A DNA stretch of 64,000 bases from Paracoccus marinus (GCF_007018965.1 NZ_VJYZ01000033.1:434001-498000), one strand, 5' to 3'. Shown: positions 15,297 through 25,238, counted from the stretch's first letter. Made by a program: numbers and translations. The notes: a model not told the origin generated them from the letters alone.

Positions 15297-17950
15297 CCCC
15301 GCGCGCGCCCTTGTCGTCGGAACCGGGACGCGCGCGCCGGGCGGTTGGCCTGACGCTCGCCGGGCTGTGGTGGGAAGGGGCGCTGCGCGCGTTCTGGCCC
15401 GCGCTCACGGTGCTGTCGCTGGGCCTGGCACCGCTGGCGCTGGGGGTGCTGGGACTGCTGCCGCCGCGGGTGGCGGTGGGCGTCGCGGCGGTGTGGGCGC
15501 TTGCGCTTTGCGCCGCCGCCGCATGGGGCATCGCGCGGTTTCGCCGCCCGCAGCGCGCATCCGCCCGCGCGCGGGTCGATGCGACCCTGCCGGGCGCGCC
15601 GTTGTCGGCGCTGGCCGACCGCATGGCGTTGGGCACGGACGACGAGGGCGCGCAGGCGCTGTGGCGCGCGCATCTGGCGCGCATGCACGCGGCCGCATCC
15701 GCCGCCTGCGCGGTCCCGCCCGACGCGGGCCTGACCCGGCGCGACCCTTTCGCGCTGCGGCTCATCGGGATGACCGCGCTGGCGATGGCGATCCTGTTTG
15801 GCGGCACCGCGCAGATGGGGCAGGGCTGGGCCGCGCTCGCCTCGACCTGGCGCCCGGCGCAGGTGACGCCGCAGCCCCCGCCCGAAGCCGGCCCGGGGTG
15901 GGAGGGGTGGGCCACGCCCCCCGCCTATACCCGCCGCCCGACCGTCTATCTGAACGCCGTCCCCCAGGGCGGCACGGTCGAACTGCCCGAGGGGTCGAAG
16001 GTCAGCCTGCGGCTTTACGGCAGCGGCGCGGTTGTGGCGCAGGACATCGGCGCGGCGGTGGCGGGTCCCGAAGCCGACCCCGACGCACCCGAGTTCATGG
16101 CCGAGCGTGACGGCACGCTGACCGTCGCCGGCCGGTCGCTGGATATCCGCGTGCTGCCCGACGATGCGCCGCAGGTGGCGGCGGGCCGCACGCCCGAACG
16201 CCGGGCCGACGGCAAACTGGTGCAGGACTTCACCGCCAGTGACGACAACGGGATCGAAAGCGGGCAGGCGGTGGTCACGCTCGACCTCGCCGCGACCGAC
16301 CGCCGCTTTGGTCTAGCCGTCAATCCCGAGCCGCGCGACCCGGTCACGCTGGACCTGCCGCTGCCGGGCGCGGGCCAGCGCCGCGACGTGCGCGGGCGGC
16401 TCAACACCGATCTTTCGCGCCACCCCTGGGCCAACCTGCCCGTGACGATCGTTTACCGCGTGACAGACGGCATCGGCCAGACCGCCGAGACCGCGCCGCA
16501 GCGCCTCGCCCTGCCCGGGCGCCGCTTCTTCGACCCGACCGCCGCCGCGCTGATCGAGCTGCGCCGCGACCTTTTGTGGTCGCGCGAGAACGCGGCCAAC
16601 ACGGCGCGGCTGCTTCGCACGATCGTCTGGCAGCCCGCCGGGGCCGAACCCGACATCGCGCCCGAAACCGCGGCGGTGCTTGCCGCGACGGTCGCCTCGC
16701 TCGAGGCGGGGACGCCCGATCCCGCCACCCGCGACAAGCAGGCCGAGGCGCTGTGGACGCTGGCCGTGCAGCTTGAGGATGGCGGGCTCGACGACGCGCT
16801 GCGCCAGATGCAGCAGGCGCAGGAGCGCCTGTCCGAGGCGATCCGCAACGGCGCGAGCCGGGACGAGATCCAGAAGCTGATGGACGAGCTGAAGGCCGCG
16901 ACCGACGCCTATACCGACATGCTGGCCGAGCGTGGCGAGGACCCGGCGCAGCGCTTCGACCGTTCGCCGCAGGAAGGGCGCACGATTACCGGCGACCAGA
17001 TCCAGCAGATGATGGACGAGATCCAGCGCCTGATGAACGAGGGCCGGATGGCCGAGGCCCAGGAGCTGCTGGAGCAGTTCAACCGGATGATGGAAAGCCT
17101 GCAGGTCACCCAGTCGGAAGGCGAGGGGGGCGGCCCGGGATCGCGGCCGATGGAGCGGCTGGGCGAGGCGCTGCGCGAGCAGCAGGACCTTGCCGACGAG
17201 GCGATGCGGCAGGCGCAGGACAATCCGTTCGGCGGTGTGGGCGATCACGGCGGCGAGGGTCAGCAGGGCGGCGAGGGCGAACAGGGCGGGTCGGACGAGG
17301 GCGCGCCTTCTGACGGGCAAGGGGCCGGGCAACCGTCGGGCGGCGACGGCGCGACCCCGGGCGAACCCCGCGGCGGGGCGGCGCAGGGTGGCGGGCAGGG
17401 ATCGCTTGCCGACCGCCAGCGGGCGCTGCGCGACGAGATCGCGCGCCAGCGCGGGCTGCTGCCGGGGCGGGGCACGCCCGAGGGCGGGGCGGCGGGCGAT
17501 CGGCTCGACGATGCCGCGCGGGCGATGGATGAGGCCGAGGAGGCCTTGCGACAGGGCGACCCCGCCGCCTCGCTCGACAGCCAGGCCGATGCGATCGAGG
17601 CGATGCGTGAGGGGATGCGGGCGCTGGCCGACCTGCAGCGTTCGCAGGGGCGCGGCCTTCAGGGCGAGCCGGGCGAGAACGCAGAAGCGCAGGGCGAAGG
17701 CGACACCGGCCGCCCCGGCGAGGGCCGGGGCGACGGCACGGCGCAACTCGCCCCGCCGGGCACCGACCCCTTGGGCCGCGACATGGCCGGAAACGGCGGA
17801 TCAATCACCACCGGCGATCCGCTGGCTGACGGCGGCGACCCGAACCGCCACGCCCGCGACCTGCAAGACGAGATCCGCCGCCGCAGCGGTGAACAGGACC
17901 GCCCCCGCGACGAGCGCGACTATCTGGGGCGGCTGCTGGATCGGTTCTGA
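15287..17950 (+). CDS. DUF4175 (TIGR02302) family large membrane protein
   Basis: 887 residues. Two N-terminal hydrophobic regions (about 40-80 and 158-180) anchor the protein; the following part is likely periplasmic. A beta-rich segment is followed by long helical, glutamine- and glutamate-rich sequence with repeated blocks such as IQQMMDEIQRLMNEGRM, then a linker very rich in Gly, Gln, Glu and Asp (about residues 648-710). The C-terminal end has RDYLGRLLDRF, which closes this family. It follows lysA in many alphaproteobacteria and its role is unknown. ATG 15287 overlaps the end of lysA. Confidence 0.85.
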   Translation: MALTPRAPLSSEPGRARRAVGLTLAGLWWEGALRAFWPALTVLSLGLAPLALGVLGLLPPRVAVGVAAVWALALCAAAAWGIARFRRPQRASARARVDATLPGAPLSALADRMALGTDDEGAQALWRAHLARMHAAASAACAVPPDAGLTRRDPFALRLIGMTALAMAILFGGTAQMGQGWAALASTWRPAQVTPQPPPEAGPGWEGWATPPAYTRRPTVYLNAVPQGGTVELPEGSKVSLRLYGSGAVVAQDIGAAVAGPEADPDAPEFMAERDGTLTVAGRSLDIRVLPDDAPQVAAGRTPERRADGKLVQDFTASDDNGIESGQAVVTLDLAATDRRFGLAVNPEPRDPVTLDLPLPGAGQRRDVRGRLNTDLSRHPWANLPVTIVYRVTDGIGQTAETAPQRLALPGRRFFDPTAAALIELRRDLLWSRENAANTARLLRTIVWQPAGAEPDIAPETAAVLAATVASLEAGTPDPATRDKQAEALWTLAVQLEDGGLDDALRQMQQAQERLSEAIRNGASRDEIQKLMDELKAATDAYTDMLAERGEDPAQRFDRSPQEGRTITGDQIQQMMDEIQRLMNEGRMAEAQELLEQFNRMMESLQVTQSEGEGGGPGSRPMERLGEALREQQDLADEAMRQAQDNPFGGVGDHGGEGQQGGEGEQGGSDEGAPSDGQGAGQPSGGDGATPGEPRGGAAQGGGQGSLADRQRALRDEIARQRGLLPGRGTPEGGAAGDRLDDAARAMDEAEEALRQGDPAASLDSQADAIEAMREGMRALADLQRSQGRGLQGEPGENAEAQGEGDTGRPGEGRGDGTAQLAPPGTDPLGRDMAGNGGSITTGDPLADGGDPNRHARDLQDEIRRRSGEQDRPRDERDYLGRLLDRF

Positions 17951-18355
17951 GGGTGCTGCCGGTCGATACAGCGGCAAAGCGAACGCTGCGGCCTCAACGG
18001 GTCTTGCGCGGCGCGGACTGGAACCTGCGGACGGTGGGCCCATTGATCCCCTCCCGCGACCGACCATTCGGCAGGCCGCCGCAAACCAGCAGAGTGTTCC
18101 TGCTTCGCCATCCGATGCGGGCCCGCGCCACCGGCAGGCCGGTCCGAAGGTTCAGCCGTGAGATAACGGAAGCTGTGGCGTCCCTGCGGACACCTTTGCA
18201 TCGACCGTCAGCCGCAACAAACGGCTGCAGCATGTGCCTGCGTGACCCCGTCGCTCATTGCCGGACCTAATGCGCTGACCATCGACGCATCACTTCTGCC
18301 GTGGCGTTCCAGCGGCAGGCGCCCGATCCGCGACACGCGCATCAACCGCCGTGCC
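17951..18355. other. 405-bp stretch without a convincing gene
   Basis: This lies between the convergent DUF4175 and zinc-ribbon genes. An open minus-strand frame (17994-18233, 79 codons) has no good ribosome-binding site and no family likeness that I recognise. Base composition is slightly lower in GC than the flanks. I see no clear terminator hairpin with a U-run and no tRNA. It might be decayed coding sequence. Confidence 0.4.
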
Positions 18356-19519
18356 TCAGCGCCGCAGTCCGTCGATCAGGCCGTCGGCGCGCGATTGCAG
18401 CCACGCGCGGCCCTCGTCCGCCTGTTCGCGCAGGTCCATCAGCGTCGCGCCGAACGCGCCCTGATCCGCCATTCGCGGCGCCAGCGCATAAAACGCAAGC
18501 GCCAGCAGCGCGACCATCAACGCCAGAGCGAAGCCGCTGTCGTAGGCCCCGCGCCGGTCGCCGCGGCGCCGGGCACGCGCTTCCGGCGGGACCGCATAGG
18601 GGATCGCGGCAGTCCGGGCGGGTGCAGGAGCGAGCGGCGCGGGGTGCTGGTTCGGCGGCGTGATGAGGGCTGACTCATCGTGGAAGGTCCCCTCGCGGAA
18701 CAAGTGCGCCGCAGCGATGCCGGGCACGACAGGGGCGGGGTCGTCGCGATCCAGCGGGTCGGACTGGGGGTCGTTCCGTCCCGGTTCCCGCTCGTGATGG
18801 CCGCTGTGGTCACCCGCAAGCGTCTCGTGGTCGTGCAGCAGCACGTCGTCGGCTGACGCGTCGGTGTCGGTCAGCGCGGGCGGTGCCACGGCATCGTTCC
18901 GGCGCGCGTCGACTGCCGGGTGTCCGATAGGGTCCTCGGCCCCAGGCCGGTCGGCGGGGAGGGCGTCGGGCCGGTCCGGGGTGGGGTGGGTCAGAGTGGT
19001 GGCGGGCCACAGCGCGTCGTCCTCGTCACCGAACAGGTCGGGGCCGGACCGGGGCAGGATGCGGGTCGCCGCGTCCGTCGCCAGGTCGGCGCCGGGGGCG
19101 GGCAGGGGCGGCGGGGAATAGTCGGGGTCGTCGCCCGCACCGGCATCTTCGCCGCCGGTGCCATCCTCAAGCTCCTCACCCGCGCCCAGGTCGCGGCGGC
19201 GGGCCGAGATTTCGCGCCCCGCTTCCTCGCGCAGGATCGACAGGATCGATTCGCTGAGCGGCCGGTTCAACGGCGGTCGGTCGGTCGCGTCGAACGGCTG
19301 CGGGACATCCTCGCCATCACCCTGCCCGCCAGCAGCCCCCGCGTTCGGGAACGTCCCGCCCGGGGGCGTGGGGACCAGCCGCAGCGGCTCCGCCTCGGCC
19401 TCGGGCGCCTGCCGCCAGCTTTCGCCGCAGGCGGAACATTCCACGACGCGTCCGGCGGCGGGGATCTGGGATCCGTCGATCTCGTATTGCGCGCCGCAGC
19501 GCGGGCAGGTCAGCCGCAT
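18356..19519 (-). CDS. Zinc-ribbon (MJ0042-type) membrane protein
   Basis: 387 residues. The N-terminus is a small zinc ribbon, LTCPRCGAQYEI followed by VVECSACGESW, of the zinc_ribbon_5/MJ0042 type. A long, acidic, low-complexity region (about 40-315, rich in Asp, Pro and Ala) follows, then one membrane helix near residues 335-357 (FALALMVALLALAFYALAP) and a short helical tail. Function is unknown, though the gene is commonly placed divergently from ftsE in Rhodobacteraceae. I chose ATG 19519 because the ribbon starts there and GAGGG precedes it; an upstream ATG at 19588 adds residues not expected in the family. Confidence 0.75.
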   Translation of the reverse strand: MRLTCPRCGAQYEIDGSQIPAAGRVVECSACGESWRQAPEAEAEPLRLVPTPPGGTFPNAGAAGGQGDGEDVPQPFDATDRPPLNRPLSESILSILREEAGREISARRRDLGAGEELEDGTGGEDAGAGDDPDYSPPPLPAPGADLATDAATRILPRSGPDLFGDEDDALWPATTLTHPTPDRPDALPADRPGAEDPIGHPAVDARRNDAVAPPALTDTDASADDVLLHDHETLAGDHSGHHEREPGRNDPQSDPLDRDDPAPVVPGIAAAHLFREGTFHDESALITPPNQHPAPLAPAPARTAAIPYAVPPEARARRRGDRRGAYDSGFALALMVALLALAFYALAPRMADQGAFGATLMDLREQADEGRAWLQSRADGLIDGLRR

Positions 19520-19725
19520 CCGTCCCTCGTCCCTTGGGGCCAGAACCGCCCGGCCCAGCCTCCGCAAGGCAACCATAAACCCGGCCATGCCGACGACAAC
19601 GGCCCGGCCGCGCTTTCTGGCATTCGCCGCCGGGACGTTCTATCAACGCCCGGTCCGGTCGCCAAGAAGCCGCACCCGCAAGGGTATCGCCAAGGCCCGC
19701 GGACCGCGGCGCAAAGGAGAAACGC

Positions 19726-20400
19726 GTGATCGACATGCAGGACGTGAGCTTCGGCTATGGCGGCGGGGCAGAGCTGTTCCGCGGCCTGTCGCTGAACCTT
19801 CCGCCGGGCTCGTTCCACTTCCTGACCGGGCCGTCGGGGTCGGGCAAGACCACGGTCCTGCGGATGGCCTATGCCGATCTTCTGCCCCGGGGCGGCACCG
19901 TGACCGCGTTCGGTCAGAACGTCGCCGCGCTGGACCGCGACGGGATCGCCGCGCTGCGCCGCCGGGTGGGGGTCGTCCACCAGGACACGCAGTTCCTCAA
20001 CCATCTGCCGGTGGCCGAAAACGTCGCCCTGCCGCTGACCGTGTCGGGGCAGCCGATCGACCTGCCGGCGATCCGCGACCTTCTGTCGTGGGTCCAGCTT
20101 GCGCCCCAGGCGCGCGCCCTGCCGCCGTCCCTGTCGGGCGGCGAACGCCAGCGCGCGGCGCTGGCGCGCGCGGTGATCCTGTCGCCCGACGTGATCCTTG
20201 CCGACGAACCCACCGGCAACCTCGACTGGGAGATGTCGATGCGGCTTCTGCAATTGCTGGTCGAGCTGAACCGCTCGGGCAAGACGGTTCTGCTGGCGAC
20301 CCACGATCTGAACCTGATCCGGGCGGCGAAAAGTCACGTCCAGGCGCGGGTGCTGCGGATCGCGGGCAAGCGGCTTCAAGCGGCGGGGGCGGACCTGTGA
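19726..20400 (+). CDS. ftsE: Cell division ATP-binding protein FtsE
   Basis: 224-residue ABC ATPase that works with FtsX at the division septum to activate peptidoglycan hydrolases. It has the Walker A loop GPSGSGKTT (about 36-44), a Q-loop in VVHQDTQFL, signature LSGGERQR, Walker B VILADEPTGNLD and the switch histidine in LATHDLN. The start is GTG 19726, following AAAGGAG. The gene overlaps ftsX by four bases (GTGA). Confidence 0.93.
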   Translation: MIDMQDVSFGYGGGAELFRGLSLNLPPGSFHFLTGPSGSGKTTVLRMAYADLLPRGGTVTAFGQNVAALDRDGIAALRRRVGVVHQDTQFLNHLPVAENVALPLTVSGQPIDLPAIRDLLSWVQLAPQARALPPSLSGGERQRAALARAVILSPDVILADEPTGNLDWEMSMRLLQLLVELNRSGKTVLLATHDLNLIRAAKSHVQARVLRIAGKRLQAAGADL

Positions 20401-21359
20401 AGATGCCGTTCCGCAAGATGTCGGCGCGACTGCCGATCGGACCGGTGCGCGGGCTGACGCTCGCCACCCTGTGGCGCGGCCTGACCAGCCGCGAGGGGGG
20501 GATGGCCGACCGGATCGTGCCGCCCACCGGCCACACCGCGACGCTGACGCTGTTCAGCGCGGGCGTCATGGCGTTTCTTGCCGTGTTCGCGCTGGCGCTG
20601 GCGCTGGCGACCGGCCGTCTGGCCGACCGCTGGGCCGAGGGGCTGGCGCAGACCGCGACGGTGCGCGTGACCGCCCCGGCCGAGGCGCTGGAGGCGCGGA
20701 CCGCCGCCGCGCTTCAGGTCCTGACCACGACGCCCGGCGTCGGCTCGGCCCGCTCGCTGGCCCCCGAAGAGGTCGAGGCGCTACTCGCCCCCTGGTTCGG
20801 CCCCGACATGCCGGTGGACGCCCTGCCGATCCCGCGCCTGATCGAGGTGGCGATGGACAGCGGCGGCATCGACCACGAGGCGCTGCAACTGCGGCTCGAG
20901 GCCGAGGCGCCCGGCGCCGTGCTGGACGATCACACCGCCTGGCGCCGCCCGCTGGTGACGGCGGCAAGCCGGCTGCGGACGCTCGGTTGGCTGTCGCTGA
21001 TCCTGATCGGGGCCGTTTCCACCGCCATGATCACGCTCGCCGCGACGGCGGCGCTGGCCGCGAACGGGCAGGTGATCCAGGTGCTGCGGCTGATCGGCGC
21101 GCGCGACATCACCATCGCCACCGCCTTCGTGCGCCGCTTCACCCGCCGCGCGGCGCTGGGCGCGGCGGCCGGCACCGTCGCGGGTATGCTCGCGATCGCG
21201 GCGCTGCCCGACATGAGCGCCGCCGGCGGGTTCCTGACCGGGCTCGGGTTCCAGGGCTGGGGCTGGCTCTGGCCGCTGCTGATCCCGCCGGTCGCGGGCG
21301 CGGTCGGGTTCTTCGCCACCCGCCGCGCCGCGCTGCGGATGCTGCGCGAGGTGCGCTGA
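20397..21359 (+). CDS. ftsX: Cell division protein FtsX
   Basis: 320-residue permease-like partner of FtsE. A first membrane helix (about 55-78) is followed by an extracytoplasmic domain of about 100 residues, then three C-terminal helices (about 195-225, 250-275, 288-310) with the conserved loop VIQVLRLIGARDITIATAFVR on the cytoplasmic side. The GTG start overlaps the ftsE stop; ATG 20403 two codons later is the alternative. The stop overlaps the plsC start (TGATG), so ftsE, ftsX and plsC form one operon. Confidence 0.92.
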   Translation: MKMPFRKMSARLPIGPVRGLTLATLWRGLTSREGGMADRIVPPTGHTATLTLFSAGVMAFLAVFALALALATGRLADRWAEGLAQTATVRVTAPAEALEARTAAALQVLTTTPGVGSARSLAPEEVEALLAPWFGPDMPVDALPIPRLIEVAMDSGGIDHEALQLRLEAEAPGAVLDDHTAWRRPLVTAASRLRTLGWLSLILIGAVSTAMITLAATAALAANGQVIQVLRLIGARDITIATAFVRRFTRRAALGAAAGTVAGMLAIAALPDMSAAGGFLTGLGFQGWGWLWPLLIPPVAGAVGFFATRRAALRMLREVR

Positions 21360-22207
21360 TGGCCGGATACGCACCCGAGGATCGGCGTTTCGACACACGC
21401 GAGGCACCCGGCGGCACCGCGCCCGTCATGCGCGACGTGGCTGACCCCGCCTATCGCCCCGGAACGCTGCCGGGTCTTTGGTGGCTGCGGACCGCCGCCT
21501 ACTACCTGCACGTGTCGCTCGCGACGCTGCTGATCGGCATCTGGGGATTGCCCAAGGCCATGCGGCGCGGGCGGACCGGCGCGCTCGAGGTGTCGCAGGT
21601 CTGGATCGACTACATGCTGCGCGCGGCGCGCCTGCATTTCGGGGTCCGGGTCGAGGTGCGGGGCACGCCGCCCGACTTCGACTGCATCGTGGCGGCCAAG
21701 CATCAAAGCTTCCTCGACATCCTCGCGATCGCCCAGGCCTGCCCGCAACGCGCCTTCATCATGAAGCGCGAGATCATGCGGGTGCCGATCATGGGCTGGT
21801 TCGCGCGCGAGGTCGGATCGGTCCCGATCGACCGCGCCCGTGGCCCCGCGGCGCGCGCCGCGATGGTCGCGGCCGTGCAGGAGGCGATGAAGCGCGGGCT
21901 CGGCCAGCTCATCATCTATCCCGAGGGGACGCGCACGGTCCCGGGCGAGCGGCGGCCGTGGAAGGGGGGCGTGGTCACGCTGTACGCGGCATCCGACCTG
22001 CCGTGCCAGCCCGTCGCCACCAACGCGGGCATGTTCTGGCCCAAGGGCGGGATGCGCGTCCGGCCCGGCGTCGCGGTGATCGAGTTCCTGGACCCGGTGC
22101 CCCCTGGCCTGCCCGCATCGGCGCTGCTGCCGCGCGTCGAGCCCACGGTCGAGAACGCATCCGACCGCCTGATGTCGGCCGCGGGTCTCGCCATTCCGCC
22201 GCGCTGA
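21359..22207 (+). CDS. 1-acyl-sn-glycerol-3-phosphate acyltransferase (PlsC family)
   Basis: 282-residue membrane-bound acyltransferase that adds the second acyl chain to lysophosphatidate in phospholipid synthesis. It has the catalytic HX4D motif as HQSFLD (about 116-121), and the substrate-binding motif PEGTRT (about 183-188), with a hydrophobic helix near residues 45-62. The N-terminal 35 residues are polar and variable. ATG 21359 overlaps the ftsX stop. Placement after ftsEX suggests shared expression with envelope growth. Confidence 0.9.
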   Translation: MAGYAPEDRRFDTREAPGGTAPVMRDVADPAYRPGTLPGLWWLRTAAYYLHVSLATLLIGIWGLPKAMRRGRTGALEVSQVWIDYMLRAARLHFGVRVEVRGTPPDFDCIVAAKHQSFLDILAIAQACPQRAFIMKREIMRVPIMGWFAREVGSVPIDRARGPAARAAMVAAVQEAMKRGLGQLIIYPEGTRTVPGERRPWKGGVVTLYAASDLPCQPVATNAGMFWPKGGMRVRPGVAVIEFLDPVPPGLPASALLPRVEPTVENASDRLMSAAGLAIPPR

Positions 22208-22220
22208 GCGCGGGCGGCGG

Positions 22221-22760
22221 TCAGTTCCGGCAGATGCGGACGGCGGGGTCGAGGCGCTTGTACTCGGCGGCCGAGATCTTGGTCATCGACAGCGAATGGC
22301 GCCATTCGTCCTGCCACTTCCGCAGGATGCCGGCGCGGTAGTACTGCGCCATCATTTCGTCCACGATCGGCGGCACGATCTGGGTGCCGGGGATGCGCGG
22401 GGCGTGGAACCCGACGGTCGCGCCGGGGCCAAGGCAGGCGTTCGGCAGCGTGATGTAGATCGTGCAGGCCGACCGGCAATATCCGCGCACCTCGACCGGC
22501 CGGCCGGACGCGGCAAGTTTGTCGCGGCGCGAGATCGCCTGCATGACGTTGCCGCCCTTGTTGTTCATGATGACGATCGGCTCGGCGGCGACCGCCGTCG
22601 GCATGAACTGGTTCGGCACCGGCGAATGCGGGATATGCGGCGGGATCGGCCCCGGATTGCCCGAAGGCGCGGGCATCGTTTCTGGCGACATGTCAGGCGC
22701 CGGGGCGCAGGCCGCAAGTGCCAGCATCGCCGCAATGATCAGGGACAGGGTGCGCTTCAT
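22221..22760 (-). CDS. Lipoprotein with a ClpP/crotonase-like domain (COG3904-type), unknown role
   Basis: 179 residues. The signal sequence ends in lipobox ALAAC (Cys about 18), followed by a Pro-rich linker to about residue 55. The rest resembles periplasmic ClpP-like proteins: [14 protein letters not shown], then [17 protein letters not shown], in which the serine before Ala-Cys is the usual nucleophile position, then VGFHAPR with a histidine. So a serine-peptidase-like fold is likely, but no substrate is known for these proteins. ATG 22760 was chosen because it begins the signal sequence. It is convergent with plsC and divergent from rimO. Confidence 0.65.
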   Translation of the reverse strand: MKRTLSLIIAAMLALAACAPAPDMSPETMPAPSGNPGPIPPHIPHSPVPNQFMPTAVAAEPIVIMNNKGGNVMQAISRRDKLAASGRPVEVRGYCRSACTIYITLPNACLGPGATVGFHAPRIPGTQIVPPIVDEMMAQYYRAGILRKWQDEWRHSLSMTKISAAEYKRLDPAVRICRN

Positions 22761-22862
22761 CCCCGCAGTCTGCCGCAGCCGCGCCACGATGCAACCCCGC
22801 ACCGACCACGATCAAGCGAGCGGCGCTTTGCGTCCGGCCCGCCGCGCGCTATATCCGCCCCC

Positions 22863-24257
22863 ATGACCCAGACCCTGGCCCAGAATCCCCCGCTTTTGCG
22901 TCCCGATCTTGCGCGCGCGGCCGTTCCCGCCGACGCGCGCCGCGACGGCCAACCGACCATCGGCATGGTCAGCCTTGGCTGCCCCAAGGCGCTGGTGGAC
23001 AGCGAGCGCATCCTGACGCGGCTGCGGGCCGAAGGCTATGCGATCAGCCCCGACTATCAGGGCGCGGATGCGGTGATCGTGAACACCTGCGGCTTTCTCG
23101 ACAGCGCCAAGGCCGAAAGCCTCGACGCGATCGGCGAGGCGCTGGTTGAAAACGGGCGCGTGATCGTGACCGGCTGCCTGGGGGCGGAACCCGACTACAT
23201 CACCGGCGCGCATCCCAAGGTGCTGGCCGTAACCGGGCCGCACCAGTACGAGCAGGTGCTGGACGCGGTTCACGCCGCCGTGCCGCCCGCGCCCGATCCA
23301 TTCGTGGACCTGCTGCCCGCGTCCTCGGTGCAGCTGACCCCGCGCCACTACGCCTATCTCAAGATTTCCGAGGGCTGCAATCACCGCTGCAAGTTCTGCA
23401 TCATCCCCGACATGCGCGGCCGCCTCGTCAGCCGCCCGGCCCATGCGGTCGTGCGCGAGGCGGAAAAGCTGGTGCAGGCCGGCGTGCGCGAGCTGCTGGT
23501 GATCTCGCAGGACACCTCGGCTTACGGGCTGGACCGCCGGCACGAGACCGAACGCGGCCACCGCGCCCACATTACCGACCTCGCCCGCGACCTCGGCTCG
23601 CTTGGGGCGTGGGTGCGGCTGCACTATGTCTATCCCTATCCGCATGTCCGCGACCTGATCCCGCTGATGGCTGACACGGCGGCGGCGGGCGCGGGGGTGC
23701 TGCCCTATCTCGACATTCCGTTCCAGCACGCGCACCCCGACGTGCTGAAGCGCATGGCCCGCCCCGCCGCGTCTGCCCGGACGCTCGACGAGATCGCGGC
23801 ATGGCGCGCGGCCTGCCCGGACATCACCCTTCGCTCGACCTTCATCGTCGGCTACCCCGGCGAGACTGAGGCGGAGTTCCAATACCTCCTCGACTGGCTC
23901 GACGAGGCGCAGCTGGATCGCGTCGGCTGCTTCAAGTACGAAAACGTCAGGGGCGCGCGCGCCAACGACCTGCCGGACCATGTGCCCGACGAGGTGAAGC
24001 AGGACCGCTGGGACCGCTTCATGGAAAAGTCGCAGGTGATCTCGGCGGCGAAGCTCGCGGCCAAGGTCGGGACGCGCCAGCAGGTGATCGTGGACAGCGT
24101 GGACGCGGACGGCGCGACCTGCCGCACCATGGCCGACGCGCCCGAGATCGACGGCAACCTGTTCATCGACAAAGGGTTCGAGGCGATGAAGCCGGGTGAC
24201 CTGGTGACGGTGACGGTGGATGAGGCGTCGGATTACGATCTGTGGGGGACCGCTTGA
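22863..24257 (+). CDS. rimO: Ribosomal protein S12 (Asp88) methylthiotransferase
   Basis: 464-residue radical SAM enzyme that puts a methylthio group on an aspartate of ribosomal protein S12. The N-terminal methylthiotransferase domain carries the three cluster cysteines 40, 76 and 105 (SLGCPK, NTCGF, TGCLG). The radical SAM cluster is C172-x3-C176-x2-C179 in [14 protein letters not shown]-terminal TRAM domain ends with [10 protein letters not shown], which separates RimO from MiaB. ATG 22863 is followed by a 30-residue extension before the domain starts, common in alphaproteobacteria. Confidence 0.95.
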   Translation: MTQTLAQNPPLLRPDLARAAVPADARRDGQPTIGMVSLGCPKALVDSERILTRLRAEGYAISPDYQGADAVIVNTCGFLDSAKAESLDAIGEALVENGRVIVTGCLGAEPDYITGAHPKVLAVTGPHQYEQVLDAVHAAVPPAPDPFVDLLPASSVQLTPRHYAYLKISEGCNHRCKFCIIPDMRGRLVSRPAHAVVREAEKLVQAGVRELLVISQDTSAYGLDRRHETERGHRAHITDLARDLGSLGAWVRLHYVYPYPHVRDLIPLMADTAAAGAGVLPYLDIPFQHAHPDVLKRMARPAASARTLDEIAAWRAACPDITLRSTFIVGYPGETEAEFQYLLDWLDEAQLDRVGCFKYENVRGARANDLPDHVPDEVKQDRWDRFMEKSQVISAAKLAAKVGTRQQVIVDSVDADGATCRTMADAPEIDGNLFIDKGFEAMKPGDLVTVTVDEASDYDLWGTA

Positions 24258-25117
24258 CGGCAGGCTGGAACCCCGACGGCCGCCCCCGCAAGCCCGAGTT
24301 GATCGGCATCGGCGCGCAGAAGGCGGGAACCACCTGGCTCAGCCAGATGCTGGCGCAGCACCCGCAGGTCTGGTCGCCGCCGTTCAAGGAAGTCCAGTTC
24401 TTCAATCACCGCTTCGTCCCCGAGCATCGCGCGTGGCTGCCCTGGCATTTCCGCCGCGGCCGGCAGAACATCGCGAAACGCTACGAGGCGAAGGGGCAGG
24501 ACGTGCCCCCCGACCTCGCCGCCTATCTCGACCGCGTGACGCGGGGCGAGATGTTCACCAACCACTGGTACAAGCAGGTCTTTGCGCCCGCTCCCGCCGG
24601 CACCAAGGCGCTGGACGTGACGCCCGAATATTCGACCCTGCCCGACGAGGGCGTCGATTTCGTGGCCAAGTTCCTGCCGCGTGCGAAGTTCGTCTATATC
24701 GTCCGCCACCCCGTGGACCGGGCGATCAGCCAGTTGAAGATGAACCTGTCGCGCAAGAACCGCAGGCCCGCGTCGGTCGATGACTGGCTTGCCGAGGCGG
24801 CGGACCCCGTGCTGTTGGACCGGGGCGACTACGCGACCTACGTGCCGCGCTGGAACGCGCGCTTCGGGGCCGACCGGCTGCTCTACCTGCCCTTCGGGCG
24901 GATCGCGTCCGATCCCTTGGGCCTGATGCGGCAGGTCGAGCTGTTCTTCGGCCTTGCCCCCCACGACTACCGCAACCTCGGCAGCCGCGTCTTCGCCTCG
25001 ACCTCGACGCTGTCGGTCCCGGACGAGGCGCGGGCGGCGCTGCGCGCCCGGATGGAACACCAGTTCGCGTTCCTGGACACCCAGTTCGGCCGCGACTTCA
25101 CCGCCCGCATCCGCTGA
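24242..25117 (+). CDS. PAPS-dependent sulfotransferase family protein
   Basis: 291 residues of the sulfotransferase fold, which moves sulfate from PAPS to an acceptor. The 5'-phosphosulfate loop is QKAGTTWL (26-33) and the 3'-phosphate loop is RHPVDRAIS (155-163), with IVRHP before it. The acceptor cannot be read from sequence; relatives act on carbohydrates, lipids or small molecules. The GTG start at 24242 overlaps the end of rimO by 16 bases; a TTG at 24254 overlapping the rimO stop, with GGGGGA just upstream, is an equally good start. It is therefore likely to be translated from the rimO message. Confidence 0.8.
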   Translation: MGDRLTAGWNPDGRPRKPELIGIGAQKAGTTWLSQMLAQHPQVWSPPFKEVQFFNHRFVPEHRAWLPWHFRRGRQNIAKRYEAKGQDVPPDLAAYLDRVTRGEMFTNHWYKQVFAPAPAGTKALDVTPEYSTLPDEGVDFVAKFLPRAKFVYIVRHPVDRAISQLKMNLSRKNRRPASVDDWLAEAADPVLLDRGDYATYVPRWNARFGADRLLYLPFGRIASDPLGLMRQVELFFGLAPHDYRNLGSRVFASTSTLSVPDEARAALRARMEHQFAFLDTQFGRDFTARIR

Positions 25118-25154
25118 CCGACCCGTTAGCGGGACGGCCGCCTGCGCGCACCGG

Positions 25155-25199
25155 ACGCCGCGATCCCTTGCGTCGCGGCGCTTCAACTCAGCGCCGCGA
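25155..25199 (+). promoter_or_regulatory. Leader upstream of ettA with mutually exclusive hairpins
   Basis: Three segments can pair in two ways: CGCCGCGA (25156-25163) with TCGCGGCG (25173-25180), 8 bp with a 9-base loop; or TCGCGGCGC (25173-25181) with GCGCCGCGA (25191-25199), 9 bp with a 9-base loop. The middle segment is shared, so only one hairpin can form at a time. No U-run follows either. The ettA ribosome-binding site is about 30 bases downstream. The pairing is seen in the sequence; regulation is an inference. Confidence 0.4.
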
Positions 25200-25238
25200 T
25201 CGCCTAGACAGGCCGCAACCAGCGGACAGGAGCGGATC

